A stretch of DNA of 61,039 bases from JAIBJN01 sp035762005. Lineage in GTDB: Bacteria > Actinomycetota > Thermoleophilia > Gaiellales > Gaiellaceae. The notes under the pieces are model-generated. The model was not told the DNA's origin. It made no database searches and saw only the letters and a program-made list of their open reading frames with translations. Positions 46,327 to 54,940 of this stretch are shown one piece after another. The stretch lies in contig DASTQA010000033.1 in assembly GCA_035762005.1 (NCBI GenBank), positions 1-61,039 on the forward strand, given 5' to 3'. The stretch's first letter is position 1; every line of letters begins with the position of its first letter. Both the position numbers and the translations under genes were made by a program.

Positions 46327-48878
46327 TCGGCGTCGCGCTCAAGGGACTGGTCGGCCGGAAGCTCCGTTCGACGCTGACGGCGTTCGCGATCGTGCTCGGC
46401 GTCGCGATGATCAGCGGCAGCTTCGTCCTGACCGACACCCTGGGCAAGAGCTTCGACGGCATCTACAGCGAGTCGTACAAGGCGACCGATGCCGTGATCA
46501 GCTCCGAGGAGGCCACGAACACGGGCGACAACACCCCCGACGCGCCGGCCTTCTCCGCCGCCGTCCTGGGCAGGGTCGAGAGCCTCCCCGGCGTGCGCCT
46601 CGCGCAGGGCTCGATCGAGGATCAGGCGAGGCTGGTCGACGAGAGCGGGAAGCCGATCGGGACGGCCCGCGACGGCATCGCCATCGCCGTCGACCCCTCC
46701 GCCGACCAGAGCCTCAACCCGCTCCAGCTCGTCACGGGCCAGTGGCCGCGGGGCGACGGGCAGATCGCCGTCGACAAGGCGACCGCGGAGCAGCAGCACC
46801 TCGCCGTCGGCGGGACGGCCGGCGTGTTCGCGGACGGCCCTCTCCGCGAGTATCGGATCAGCGGCATCGTCCGCTTCGGGTCGGTCGACTCGATCGGCAG
46901 CTCGACGATCACCGTCTTCGACCTGCCGACCGCTCAACAGCTGTTCGACAAGGAGGGCAAGCTCGACCTCATCCGCGTCGGAGCCGAGGACGGCGTCCCG
47001 GACGCGGAGCTGCTGAGCCAGATCCGCCCGCTCCTGTCCGAGACCACGCAGGTGAAGAGCGCGGCCGCCCAGGCGAGCGCCGACAGCGAGGACACGCAGG
47101 AGGGCCTGAGCTTCATGAAGTACTTCCTGCTCGGCTTCGGCGGGATCGCCCTCTTCGTCGGCAGCTTCGTCATCGCGAACACGCTCGCGATCACGGTCGC
47201 CCAGCGGATGCGCGAGCTGGCCACGCTCCGCACGCTCGGCGCCTCGCGGCGTCAGGTCCTCGGGTCGGTCGTGCTCGAGTCGGTCGCCGTCGGCATCGTC
47301 GGCTCGATCGTCGGGCTCTTCCTCGGGCTCGGGATCGCGGTCGGCCTGAAGCAGATCCTCGCCGCGACCGGGGTCGAGCTCCCGGACGGCGGGATCGTCT
47401 TCTCACCCCGGACGATCGTCGTCAGCCTCGCCGTCGGAACGCTGATCGCGCTGCTCGCGAGCCTGCGGCCGGCTCTCCGCGCGACCCGGATCGAGCCGAT
47501 CGCGGCCGTCCGCGAGGGTGCCGTGATGCCGCCGTCGCGCTTCGCCCGCTACGCGCTTCCCACCGCCGCGGTCGTAGCCGTGGCCGCCGTCGCGCTCTTC
47601 TCCTACGGCGTCTTCGCCGACGGCGTCGAGATCAAGCTGCGCCTGCTCGCACTCGTCGCCGGCGTCCTGCTCCTGTTCGTCGGCGTGGCGATGATCGCCT
47701 CGCGCGTCGTGCGTCCGCTCGCGTTCGTGCTCGGAGCACCCGGGGCACGCTTCGGCGGCACCGCCGGCGCGCTCGCCCGTCAGAACGCGGTCAGAAACCC
47801 GGCCCGAACCGCCTCGACGGCAGCCGCGGTCATGATCGGGCTCGCCCTCATCACCTTCGTGGCCGTGATCGGGCAAGGCTTCCGCTCCTCGTTCACGAGC
47901 GCGGTCGAGGAGCTGTTCGTCGCCGACTACGCCGTCACCGCGGGCGACAACCCACTCACGAACAAGGCTGCCGAGGCGGCGGCGACAGCGCCCGGCGTCG
48001 AGGCCGTGTCCGAGATCCGCGCCGCCGAGGCCGAGCTGGCCGGGAGCTCCATCCAGGTGAACGGCGTCGACGGAAACCTCACGGAAGTCGTCGCCATGGA
48101 GTGGTCGAGCGGCTCGGACAGCGTTCCAGCGGAGCTGGGCCGGGACGGCGCCTTCATCAAGCAACGCTACGCGGAGGACCACTCGCTCGCCGTCGGCTCG
48201 CCACTCGTCGTGACGACGCCGACGGGGACGACCCTCCGGCTCGAGGTCGAGGGGATCTTCGACGAGCCCAAGGGCGGCTCGCCGTTCGGCGACGTCGCGA
48301 TCTCGACCGCGACCTTCGACGAGTCGTTCGCGACGCACGCGAACCAGTTCACCCTGCTCAACGTCCGCGGCGGGCCGACGGCCGAGAACACCGCGCAGCT
48401 CGAGCAGGCTGTCGCCGCGTTCCCGGACGCGGAGGTCGAGACCCGGGACGAGTTCAAGGACGGCCAGCTCGCCGAGCTGACGACGTCGCTGAAGATGCTG
48501 TACGCCCTGCTCGGCCTCTCGGTGATCGTGAGCCTCTTCGGCGTCGTCAACACCCTCGTCCTCTCCGTCTTCGAGCGGACGCGCGAGATCGGAATGCTGC
48601 GGGCGATCGGGATGAACCGCCGGCAGATCCGCCGCATGGTCCGGCACGAGAGCATCGTCACCGCGCTGATCGGCGCGACGCTCGGGATCGCGGTCGGGAT
48701 CTTCCTCGCCGGCCTGACGACGCTCGCGCTCTCCGACTACGGGATCGTGTTCGCGATCCCGTACGGGTCGCTCGCAGCATTCGTCGCCGTCGCGATCCTC
48801 GCCGGGTCGCTGGCCGCGATCCTGCCGGCCAGGCGCGCTTCCCGCCTCAACGTGCTCCAAGCGCTCCAGTACGAGTGA
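46323..48878 (+). CDS. ABC transporter permease, FtsX/MacB type with two FtsX modules
   Basis: An 851-residue permease from GTG 46323. N-terminal helix with KLRSTLTAFAIVLGVAMISG, a MacB-like periplasmic core domain, three helices including ANTLAITVAQRMRELATLRTLGAS, then a second module repeating the same plan (RNPARTASTAAAVMIGLALITF, NTLVLSVFERTREIGMLRAIGMNRRQIRRMVRHESIVTALIG). The duplicated FtsX structure is typical of actinobacterial exporters working with one LolD-like ATPase. The downstream region is a tRNA cluster. A likely lipoprotein or antimicrobial-peptide exporter. Confidence 0.94.
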   Translation: MIGVALKGLVGRKLRSTLTAFAIVLGVAMISGSFVLTDTLGKSFDGIYSESYKATDAVISSEEATNTGDNTPDAPAFSAAVLGRVESLPGVRLAQGSIEDQARLVDESGKPIGTARDGIAIAVDPSADQSLNPLQLVTGQWPRGDGQIAVDKATAEQQHLAVGGTAGVFADGPLREYRISGIVRFGSVDSIGSSTITVFDLPTAQQLFDKEGKLDLIRVGAEDGVPDAELLSQIRPLLSETTQVKSAAAQASADSEDTQEGLSFMKYFLLGFGGIALFVGSFVIANTLAITVAQRMRELATLRTLGASRRQVLGSVVLESVAVGIVGSIVGLFLGLGIAVGLKQILAATGVELPDGGIVFSPRTIVVSLAVGTLIALLASLRPALRATRIEPIAAVREGAVMPPSRFARYALPTAAVVAVAAVALFSYGVFADGVEIKLRLLALVAGVLLLFVGVAMIASRVVRPLAFVLGAPGARFGGTAGALARQNAVRNPARTASTAAAVMIGLALITFVAVIGQGFRSSFTSAVEELFVADYAVTAGDNPLTNKAAEAAATAPGVEAVSEIRAAEAELAGSSIQVNGVDGNLTEVVAMEWSSGSDSVPAELGRDGAFIKQRYAEDHSLAVGSPLVVTTPTGTTLRLEVEGIFDEPKGGSPFGDVAISTATFDESFATHANQFTLLNVRGGPTAENTAQLEQAVAAFPDAEVETRDEFKDGQLAELTTSLKMLYALLGLSVIVSLFGVVNTLVLSVFERTREIGMLRAIGMNRRQIRRMVRHESIVTALIGATLGIAVGIFLAGLTTLALSDYGIVFAIPYGSLAAFVAVAILAGSLAAILPARRASRLNVLQALQYE

Positions 48879-48962
48879 GCACCGATTCGGCCCTGCAGAC
48901 CCCGGCCACCGACCCCGGGGCTGCAGCGGCCACCGCCCGCGCGTCGCCGCACACCGTCGGAG

Positions 48963-49035
48963 TGGGCCGGGGTGGATTCGAACCACCGACCTTGGGATTA
49001 AAAGTCCCCTGCTCTGCCAGCTGAGCTACCGGCCC
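48963..49035 (-). tRNA. tRNA-Lys (TTT)
   Basis: 73 bases. Acceptor GGGCCGG/CCGGCCC pairs fully, the D arm is normal, anticodon loop CTTTTAA gives TTT, the T arm contains GGTTCGAAT, and the discriminator is A. CCA is not encoded. Confidence 0.97.
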
Positions 49036-49082
49036 GCGAGGCGAGTGTAGCTCCGGGGTGCAGCTATCCTTCCCGGGGCCGC

Positions 49083-49155
49083 GCCCCCATCGACTAGCGG
49101 CCCAGGTCACGGCCCTTTCAAGGCCGTAGCGCGGGTTCGAATCCCGCTGGGGGCA
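49083..49155 (+). tRNA. tRNA-Glu (TTC)
   Basis: 73 bases. Acceptor GCCCCCA/TGGGGGC, anticodon loop CTTTCAA (TTC), T arm GCGGG TTCGAAT CCCGC. TATCCT upstream near 49066 is a candidate -10. Three bases separate it from tRNA-Val. Confidence 0.97.
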
Positions 49156-49158
49156 CCT

Positions 49159-49231
49159 GGGCGGTTAGCTCAGCTGGGAGAGCGCCTGCCTTACACGCAG
49201 GAGGCCAGAGGTTCAAGTCCTCTACCGCCCA
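49159..49231 (+). tRNA. tRNA-Val (TAC)
   Basis: 73 bases. Acceptor GGGCGGT/ACCGCCC, anticodon loop CTTACAC (TAC), T arm AGAGG TTCAAGT CCTCT, discriminator A. Probably processed from the same precursor as tRNA-Glu. Confidence 0.97.
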
Positions 49232-49290
49232 TGCAGGACGCCGCCGGAAACGGGGGCTTCCTGTTGGCGAGGACGGAGACGCGAGCGAGC

Positions 49291-49312
49291 TTCTGCAAGC
49301 GTTTCTGCAAGC
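49291..49312 (+). repeat. Ten-base direct repeat TTCTGCAAGC, 12-base period
   Basis: Two exact copies of TTCTGCAAGC at 49291-49300 and 49303-49312, about 60 bases past tRNA-Val. A related pair (CCTGCAAGC, then CCTGCAACC, 12 bases apart) is at 52692-52712 beside other tRNA scars. They may be remnants of integrase arm-type sites. Confidence 0.45.
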
Positions 49313-49393
49313 ACTCACCCGATCATGGTCCCAAGCTTCGGAACCCTGCGGATCGCAGCAGTCCGCGGTTCACGCTTTCGTAGTCGCGAGCGA

Positions 49394-49610
49394 CACGGCC
49401 TCTCGGGCTCGATCTGGACGCGCGACGGCGCAAGGGCGCTCCGCGTCGCGCGCGGGCTCGAGACGGGACCCTTCCCGTCAAGTCGAACGCGTCCGTTCGC
49501 GTGTCGACGCCGTTCGGCGACTTCAGGCAATCGGGCATGGGCCGCGAGCTCGGCCCGCACGCGCTCGACGACTGCACCGAGCCCAGAACGTCTTCATCGC
49601 GACGGGCTAG
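49394..49610 (+). pseudogene. C-terminal fragment of an aldehyde dehydrogenase
   Basis: Recognisable ALDH C-terminus broken by two frameshifts. Frame one gives HGLSGSIWTRDGARALRVARGLETG (the LSGSIWTRD...RVARxLxxG region). A second frame gives SNASVRVDTPFGDFRQ-like residues, then QSGMGRELGPHALDDCTE, the PFGGxKQSGxGRExG motif. A third frame ends QNVFIATG and a stop at 49608-49610. The catalytic cysteine region is gone. Located downstream of the tRNA-Val gene, it probably marks an old insertion or deletion. Confidence 0.75.
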
Positions 49611-49627
49611 GCGGCGCGCCGCTCCGC

Positions 49628-49789
49628 TCAGTCGACGAGGAGGAGCGCGAGCCCGAGCACGAACAGGGCGGCCAGCGCCACGGTGACGCGCACCGGATGG
49701 CGCAGCTGGCCGCTCGAGCCGAGCGCGAGCGCCGTCAGCAGGAAGAGGAGCGCGAGGGCGGTCGCGATCACTGCGCCGACGAATCTCAT
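49628..49789 (-). CDS. Small two-helix membrane protein
   Basis: Fifty-three residues from ATG 49789: helix one FVGAVIATALALLFLLTALAL, a short SGQLRHPVR loop, helix two VTVALAALFVLGLALLLVD. A textbook GGAGGTGA ribosome-binding site inside the end of terC and an ATGA overlap with terC (49786-49789) support translation. No family recognised; a partner or regulator of TerC is possible. Confidence 0.7.
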   Translation of the reverse strand: MRFVGAVIATALALLFLLTALALGSSGQLRHPVRVTVALAALFVLGLALLLVD

Positions 49790-50799
49790 CGTCTCACCTC
49801 CGTTCCGACTGGTTCGCGGGTGGGCTGCGCGGGCCGGGCGGCGGACGCCTCGTCGGCCCGCGTGACCGCAGGCGCTTCCTCGGTCGGCGTCGCGCCCGCT
49901 CGCAGGAGCGAGAAGCCGACGGCGGCCCCGAGCGCGGCGACGATGAACGCGAGCGAGAGGTGGACCGGGATCTCGTAGACGTCGGCGAGCGTCATCTTCG
50001 CGCCGACGAAGACGAGGACCGCCGCGAGCCCCACGTTCAGGTAGCGGAAGCGGTCGATCATGCCGGCGAGCACGAAGTAGAGTGCGGCGAGCCCGAGGAG
50101 CGAGAACGCGTTTGCCGCGTACACGATGAACGTATCCCGGGTGATCGCGAAGATGGCCGGGATCGAGTCGACGGCGAAGACGACGTCGAATGTCGCGACC
50201 AGAGCCAGGGCGCCCACCATCGGCGTCGCGACGAGGCGCCCGCCCTCGCGGGCTAGCAGCTTGTCCTCGTGGAAGCGAGTGCTGAGCGGGACGAGCCGTC
50301 CGAGGATCCTGAGAATCGGATTTCGCTCGGGGTGGATCTCGACGTTCCGATGGCGCGCGAGTCGCACGCCGGTGATCACGAGGAAGACGCCGAAGACGTA
50401 GATCGTGTAGTGGAACGCGTCGAGGAGCGCGGCTCCGGCGAGGATGAAGACGGCGCGCAGGACGACCGCGCCGACGATCCCCCAGTAGAGCGCTCGCCGC
50501 TGGAACGCCCTCGGGACGCCGAAGTACGCGAAGATGAGCGCGAAGACGAACAGGTTGTCGATCGAGAGGGACTTCTCGATCAGGAACCCGGCCAGGTACT
50601 CGCCGGCGGGCCCGCGCCCTTGCCACGCCCATACGAAGCCGGCGAACCCAAGGCCGAGAAGCGTCCACGCGAGGCTCCAGACGACGGCCCGGCGAAACGG
50701 GATGCGCTCCCCCCGCCGGCCGAACGCGAACAGGTCGACGAGCAGCATCGCGACGACGAACGCCCCGAACGCCACCCACATCCAAAGCTCGAGTTGCAC
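49786..50799 (-). CDS. TerC family membrane protein (Alx-like, probable manganese exporter)
   Basis: A 337-residue protein with about nine helices of the TerC/Alx family. The two Asp-rich signatures are SIDNLFVFALIFAYFGVP and VFAVDSIPAIFAITRDTFIVYAANAFSLLGLAALYF. TerC/Alx proteins are linked to manganese efflux or metalation of exported enzymes. The start ATG 50799 has GAAGGAGGGGAT upstream. A yybP-ykoY-like element precedes it, as for E. coli alx, supporting manganese control. It overlaps the small membrane gene downstream. Divergent from nhaA. Confidence 0.94.
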   Translation of the reverse strand: MQLELWMWVAFGAFVVAMLLVDLFAFGRRGERIPFRRAVVWSLAWTLLGLGFAGFVWAWQGRGPAGEYLAGFLIEKSLSIDNLFVFALIFAYFGVPRAFQRRALYWGIVGAVVLRAVFILAGAALLDAFHYTIYVFGVFLVITGVRLARHRNVEIHPERNPILRILGRLVPLSTRFHEDKLLAREGGRLVATPMVGALALVATFDVVFAVDSIPAIFAITRDTFIVYAANAFSLLGLAALYFVLAGMIDRFRYLNVGLAAVLVFVGAKMTLADVYEIPVHLSLAFIVAALGAAVGFSLLRAGATPTEEAPAVTRADEASAARPAQPTREPVGTEVRR

Positions 50800-50833
50800 G
50801 ACATCCCCTCCTTCGTCAGGCGGTTTACCGTCT

Positions 50834-50926
50834 GCGAAGGTCTCTCCCGCCGCTCGAGGCGGCCTACGTCACCGAGCCAGCGAGGCCGAAATGGCGGCGA
50901 CGTCCGTCCGGGGATACTGCCCCTCG
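50834..50926 (-). promoter_or_regulatory. Candidate yybP-ykoY manganese riboswitch
   Basis: Read on the minus strand, CGAGGGGCAGTA starts the element and GAGACCTTCGC ends it. CGAGGG pairs with CCTTCG as the closing stem (one G-U). The 3' GAGACC with CCTTnGC and the 5' GGGGxAGTA box are the conserved features of the class, and the interior has ACGTCGCC. One extra base in the 5' box is atypical. It sits 35 bases before terC, the usual partner gene. Confidence 0.55.
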
Positions 50927-51074
50927 TCGAGGACATGCTACCCGCCGGAGGCCGGTCGAAACGGAGGCGCAAAGCGCGGGGCCAGAACGGGAGGCATCGT
51001 TCCGGCGTGCACCCCTCAGTGCGCGGGAAGATCGGTCTCATGACGCACCGTGAGCATGAGCCAGAGAGGGACGG

Positions 51075-52436
51075 ATGACCGAACCGCCCGAGCGCGAGCG
51101 AAAGCCGGGGCTGCCGGTGCCCTGGCTGCGGTCGCAGGGCATCGTGCCGCGCCGTGTGCTTCAGCCGCTCGAGCGGTTCCTGCACCGGGAGATGGGGAGC
51201 GCGTCTGTTCTGATGGCGGCGGCGCTCACCGCGCTCGTGTGGGCGAACGTCGCCCCGGCCACGTATGAGGATCTTTGGGAGACGCGCTTCGTCCTCGACG
51301 TCGGTGTGTGGCGGTTCGACGAGGACCTACGGCATGTCGTCAACGACGTGTTGATGGCGATCTTCTTCTTCGTCGTCGCGCTCGAGGTGAAGCGCGAGCT
51401 GGTCTTCGGCTCGCTTCGCGATCGGCGTTCGGCGGCGGTGCCGACCGCGGCCGCGGTCGGCACGATGGTGGGCGCCGCGTTGACCTACGTCGCCGTGAAC
51501 CTAAGCGGAGACGGGGATCTGCGCGGATGGGCGATCCCGATCGCGACCGACATCGCGTTCGCACTCGGTGTGCTCGGCCTCGCCGGACGCCGCGCGCCGC
51601 GGGAGCTCCGCGCCTTCATGTTGACGCTCGCGGTCGTGGACGACCTCGGGACGATCCTCGTCATCGCCGTCTTCTTCTCGAACGGCGTCTCGCTGACATG
51701 GCTTGGCCTCGCTGCTACCGCCGCGATCTCGATCGTGCTCGCGGAGCGGGTCGGGATCCGCTCGCTCGTGGTGTATGGCGCGCTCGCGGCCTTGCTCTGG
51801 GTTGCGGTGTTCGAGTCCGGTGTCCACGCGACAATCGCCGGCGTCGTGCTCGGTTTCCTCACTCCGGCAGCGGCGTTCCACTCGCGCACTGCCGCCGCGG
51901 GCGCCGTTCGGAAAAGAACGACCGAGGTCGAGACTGAACGGGGAGCAAGCGACGCCGTGCTGCTCGAGACCTCCCGGATCGCGGCCGAGGCCGTCTCGCC
52001 GCTGACACGGATGGAGGAACGCGTGCACCCCTGGAGCGCCTACGCGATCCTCCCTATCTTCGCGCTCGCAAACGCAGGCGTGCCCGTGTCGCTCGACGTG
52101 CTCGGCGACGCGCTCACGAGCCCGGTCGGCCTCGGGATCGCGCTCGGCCTCGTCGTCGGGGCTCCGCTCGGAGGCTTCCTCTTCGCGTTCGGGATCGTGC
52201 GCGGCGGTGTCGGCCGAGTCCCGGACGGGCTCGACTGGGCTGCGATCGCCGGGGTCACTCCGCTGAAGGGCATCGGCTTCACAATCGCGATCTTCATCTC
52301 GGCGCTCGCCTTCGACGACATCGCCACACAGGAGCTCGCGAAGCTCGCGATCCTGCTCGCGTCGGCGGTCGCCGCGGTGCTCGGGCTCGGCATGCTCCTC
52401 GCACGACATGCCCTCAGTCGCCCTGCCTCTCGCTGA
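51075..52436 (+). CDS. nhaA: Na+/H+ antiporter NhaA
   Basis: A 453-residue sodium/proton antiporter with about twelve helices. The diagnostic FFFVVALEVKRELVFGSL, PIATDIAFALGVLGL and LAVVDDLGTILVIAVFF (the ion-binding Asp pair) are present, and TPLKGIGFTIAIFISALAF is near the C-terminus. A hydrophilic insert of about 50 residues (RTAAAGAVRKRTTEVETERGAS) lies in a middle loop, longer than in E. coli. Divergent from the riboswitch-terC unit. GAGAGGGACGG lies before the ATG. Confidence 0.96.
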   Translation: MTEPPERERKPGLPVPWLRSQGIVPRRVLQPLERFLHREMGSASVLMAAALTALVWANVAPATYEDLWETRFVLDVGVWRFDEDLRHVVNDVLMAIFFFVVALEVKRELVFGSLRDRRSAAVPTAAAVGTMVGAALTYVAVNLSGDGDLRGWAIPIATDIAFALGVLGLAGRRAPRELRAFMLTLAVVDDLGTILVIAVFFSNGVSLTWLGLAATAAISIVLAERVGIRSLVVYGALAALLWVAVFESGVHATIAGVVLGFLTPAAAFHSRTAAAGAVRKRTTEVETERGASDAVLLETSRIAAEAVSPLTRMEERVHPWSAYAILPIFALANAGVPVSLDVLGDALTSPVGLGIALGLVVGAPLGGFLFAFGIVRGGVGRVPDGLDWAAIAGVTPLKGIGFTIAIFISALAFDDIATQELAKLAILLASAVAAVLGLGMLLARHALSRPASR

Positions 52437-52518
52437 CGTCGCTCAGGACGGGATATCCGCCGCAGGGTGGCAGGCGGTCGTTCGCGCGCCGGAAGATCCT
52501 GCTGTGCAGGGAAAACTA

Positions 52519-52565
<47 letters not shown>

Positions 52566-52691
52566 TCTTGGCGCTTGCGGGCTGAGCGGGGATCGCCGGG
52601 GTTCCAGACCATGAGCGGGCCTTTCGGCCGTGCCGTCGCGGGGATTCGCGGGTACCCGCGGGAGCTTCCGGTCGCCTTCCAGGTCGGGGCG

Positions 52692-52712
52692 CCTGCAAGC
52701 GGTCCTGCAACC
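52692..52712 (+). repeat. CCTGCAAGC / CCTGCAACC direct repeat, 12-base period
   Basis: Two near-identical nonamers spaced as in the repeat at 49291-49312. Both pairs lie next to tRNA genes or fragments. Possible integrase binding-site remnants. Confidence 0.35.
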
Positions 52713-52830
52713 AGCGGGCCTCTACACGGGTCCGCAGCGATCCGCACGGACGCGGCCGAGAACAACGCAACCCCTGCGCCTATCGCCTATCTGACGGAAC
52801 GACGCGGAAACCGGGTAAACCCTCCCATCG

Positions 52831-52873
52831 GCCTTACACGCAGAGGTCGCCTGTTCGAGCCAGGCACCGCCCA
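52831..52873 (+). repeat. 3' fragment of a tRNA-Val
   Basis: Bases reproduce the anticodon loop CTTACAC and 3' anticodon strand CGCAG, a T arm GCCTG TTCGAGC CAGGC and the acceptor 3' strand ACCGCCC with A. The T stem differs from the intact tRNA-Val at 49159, so it derives from another isogene. No 5' half is present. Confidence 0.7.
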
Positions 52874-52874
52874 C

Positions 52875-53048
52875 TCAGCGCCCGGCGGGCGACCGCGTCC
52901 GGCCGACCGGGGCGTGCTGCCTGCCCAGGTCGAGCGCGAGGGCGAGGATCAGCGTCCAGACCCAGACGTTCACCGGGTCGAAGAGGAGCGGCTCCCGGTC
53001 GCCGACGTTGTCGAAGATGAGCCAGACGATGAGCCAGACGAGCGTCAT
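52875..53048 (-). CDS. Small membrane protein of unknown function
   Basis: Fifty-seven residues from ATG 53048 with GGAGGCCC upstream at good spacing. Two hydrophobic stretches (LVWLIVWLIFDNVG and VNVWVWTLILALALDLG) flank REPLLFDP. An open frame extends upstream but the ribosome-binding site supports the short form. Its stop abuts the tRNA-Val fragment. No family recognised. Confidence 0.55.
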   Translation of the reverse strand: MTLVWLIVWLIFDNVGDREPLLFDPVNVWVWTLILALALDLGRQHAPVGRTRSPAGR

Positions 53049-53179
53049 GAGCGGGCCTCCTGGGTCCGAGTCCACGCCCAGTCTGCAAGGGCGCCGACCG
53101 GCCCGCATCGGCGGCTCCACGGACGCCACGCGCGGGAAAGCCGCACGGCTCGGGAGGCGCGCGAACGTACACTCCGCGC

Positions 53180-54520
53180 ATGGAACGGGAGCCGATCGGC
53201 GTCCTCGGGGCGGGCTGGGTCGGGCTCGTCACCGCCGCCTCGTTCGCCGCGCTCGGCCACCGCGTCGTCGTTCGCGACGTGAGCCCCGAGCGGATCGCCG
53301 CGCTGCAGGAGGGCCGCGTCCCCATCCACGAGCCCGGCCTCGCGGAGACGATCGCGCGCAACCGCGACCGCCTCGCCTTCACGCTCGCGGTGGAGGACGT
53401 CCTCGAGTCGGCCCGCATCGTGTTCGTCTGCGTCGGCACGCCGTCGACGTACTCCGGCGACGCCGACCTCTCCGCCGTCTGGCAGGTCGTGGACGAGCTG
53501 GCGGGCGTCACGGACCCGCTCCTCCTCGTCATGAAGAGCACGGTGCCGGTCGGGACGGGCGAGCGGGTGCGCACGCGCCTCGACGAGCGCGGCCTCGAGA
53601 ACGTCGGCTACGTCGCGAATCCGGAGTTCCTCTCGGAGGGCACTGCCCTGGCCGACTTCGCCGAGCCGGACCGCGTGGTCGTGGGCGCCTTCGACCCGGC
53701 TGACGCCGGGCGCGTCGCCGCGCTCTACGGGCACCTGAGCGCGCCGGTGCTCCGCACCGACGTCCCCTCCGCGGAGATGATCAAGCTCGCCTCGAATGCC
53801 GCGCTCATGACGCGGATCAGCTTCATCAACGAGATCGCGAACGTCTGCGAGCTCGTCGGGGCGGACGTGGAGGAGGTCGCGCGCGGGATCGGCCTCGATC
53901 ACCGTGTCGGGCCGCACTTCCTCCGCGCGGGGATCGGCTACGGAGGCTCGTGCTTCCCGAAGGACGCCTCGGCGCTCAAGCAGCTCGCCGCGAACTCCGG
54001 CTACCACTTCCAGCTTCTGAGCGCCGTCATCGACGTCAACGAGCTCCAGCGCCGGCGTGTCGTCCAGAAGCTCCAGGCGCACCTCGGGCAGCTGAACGGG
54101 CGGACCGTCGCGCTCCTCGGCCTCGCCTTCAAGCCGGGGACGAACGACCTGCGCGAGGCGCCGAGCCTCGTCCTCGCGCCGCGGCTCCTGGCCGAGGGCG
54201 CCGCCGTCCGCGCCTGGGACCCGGTCGCGCTCGAGTCGGCGCGGGGCGCGCTCCCCGGCGTCGAGCTCGCCGACACGATCCTCGCGGCGGTCGCCGGCGC
54301 CGACGCGGCCGTGATCGTCACCGACTGGCCGGAGCTCCGCGACCTCGCTTCGCCCGAGGTGCGACAGGCGATGCGGACGCCGCTGATCGTGGACGGCCGC
54401 AACCTGCTCGACCCCGCAGAGGCGCGCGCCGCCGGCTTCGCCTACGAGGGCATCGGGCGGCCCGCCGCGGTCACGGAGATCCCCGACACGCCCGAGCCCG
54501 CTCCGGGTCTCACCTCGTAG
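53180..54520 (+). CDS. UDP-glucose/GDP-mannose 6-dehydrogenase
   Basis: A 446-residue NAD-dependent sugar-nucleotide dehydrogenase. The N-terminal Rossmann motif GAGWVGLVTAASFAALGHRV, FVCVGTPSTYSGDADLSAV, and the catalytic cysteine in YGGSCFPKDASAL (Cys258) identify the UGDH/GMD superfamily. The central dimerisation helix and C-terminal UDP-binding domain (LGLAFKPGTNDLREAPS) are complete. It makes UDP-glucuronate for envelope polysaccharides, most likely. TACACT lies 6 bases before the ATG (leaderless). No capsule genes flank it. Confidence 0.95.
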   Translation: MEREPIGVLGAGWVGLVTAASFAALGHRVVVRDVSPERIAALQEGRVPIHEPGLAETIARNRDRLAFTLAVEDVLESARIVFVCVGTPSTYSGDADLSAVWQVVDELAGVTDPLLLVMKSTVPVGTGERVRTRLDERGLENVGYVANPEFLSEGTALADFAEPDRVVVGAFDPADAGRVAALYGHLSAPVLRTDVPSAEMIKLASNAALMTRISFINEIANVCELVGADVEEVARGIGLDHRVGPHFLRAGIGYGGSCFPKDASALKQLAANSGYHFQLLSAVIDVNELQRRRVVQKLQAHLGQLNGRTVALLGLAFKPGTNDLREAPSLVLAPRLLAEGAAVRAWDPVALESARGALPGVELADTILAAVAGADAAVIVTDWPELRDLASPEVRQAMRTPLIVDGRNLLDPAEARAAGFAYEGIGRPAAVTEIPDTPEPAPGLTS

Positions 54521-54566
54521 CGCCGTCGTCCGGACACCCCGGCGCGCGGCTAAGATGGGTGCGCCC

Positions 54567-54640
<74 letters not shown>

Positions 54641-54770
54641 TAAACTACCTGCAAATGGCGATCTTCTGTTGCCGAGACAGGCGCAAACGACCGCCGGCTT
54701 CTTTCCATCCCGCAGGCATCCCGCCCCGGAAATAGCCGGCCAAACCCGCCTGGACCAGCGAATCCCCGCA

Positions 54771-54806
54771 GGGAGGACGACCGGCCACACCGCCGGTCGT
54801 CCTCCC
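54771..54806. repeat. Perfect 15-bp inverted repeat
   Basis: GGGAGGACGACCGGC, loop CACACC, and GCCGGTCGTCCTCCC form a perfect 15-bp stem. It lies 130 bases past tRNA-Asp and 135 bases before the end of the convergent MFS gene. Without a T-run it may be a bidirectional terminator or a mobile-element end. The flanking 54641-54940 stretch holds no supportable gene. Confidence 0.6.
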
Positions 54807-54940
54807 AAAGCGATATCCATGCACCGCGCATTTGCAGGATGTTCTTCGGTTGGGCTATGGCCTCCCGCGTCCGTCCCGCGCGGACACATCGCCTGGAACG
54901 CTCTGGCCCGACGCGAGCTCGGTCATCGACCTGAGCCGCT

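Noticed and set aside
49118..49318. Apparent minus-strand gene across tRNA-Glu and tRNA-Val
   Set aside because: It is the antisense translation of tRNA genes, with the familiar PPAGFEPALRP type of string, not a protein.
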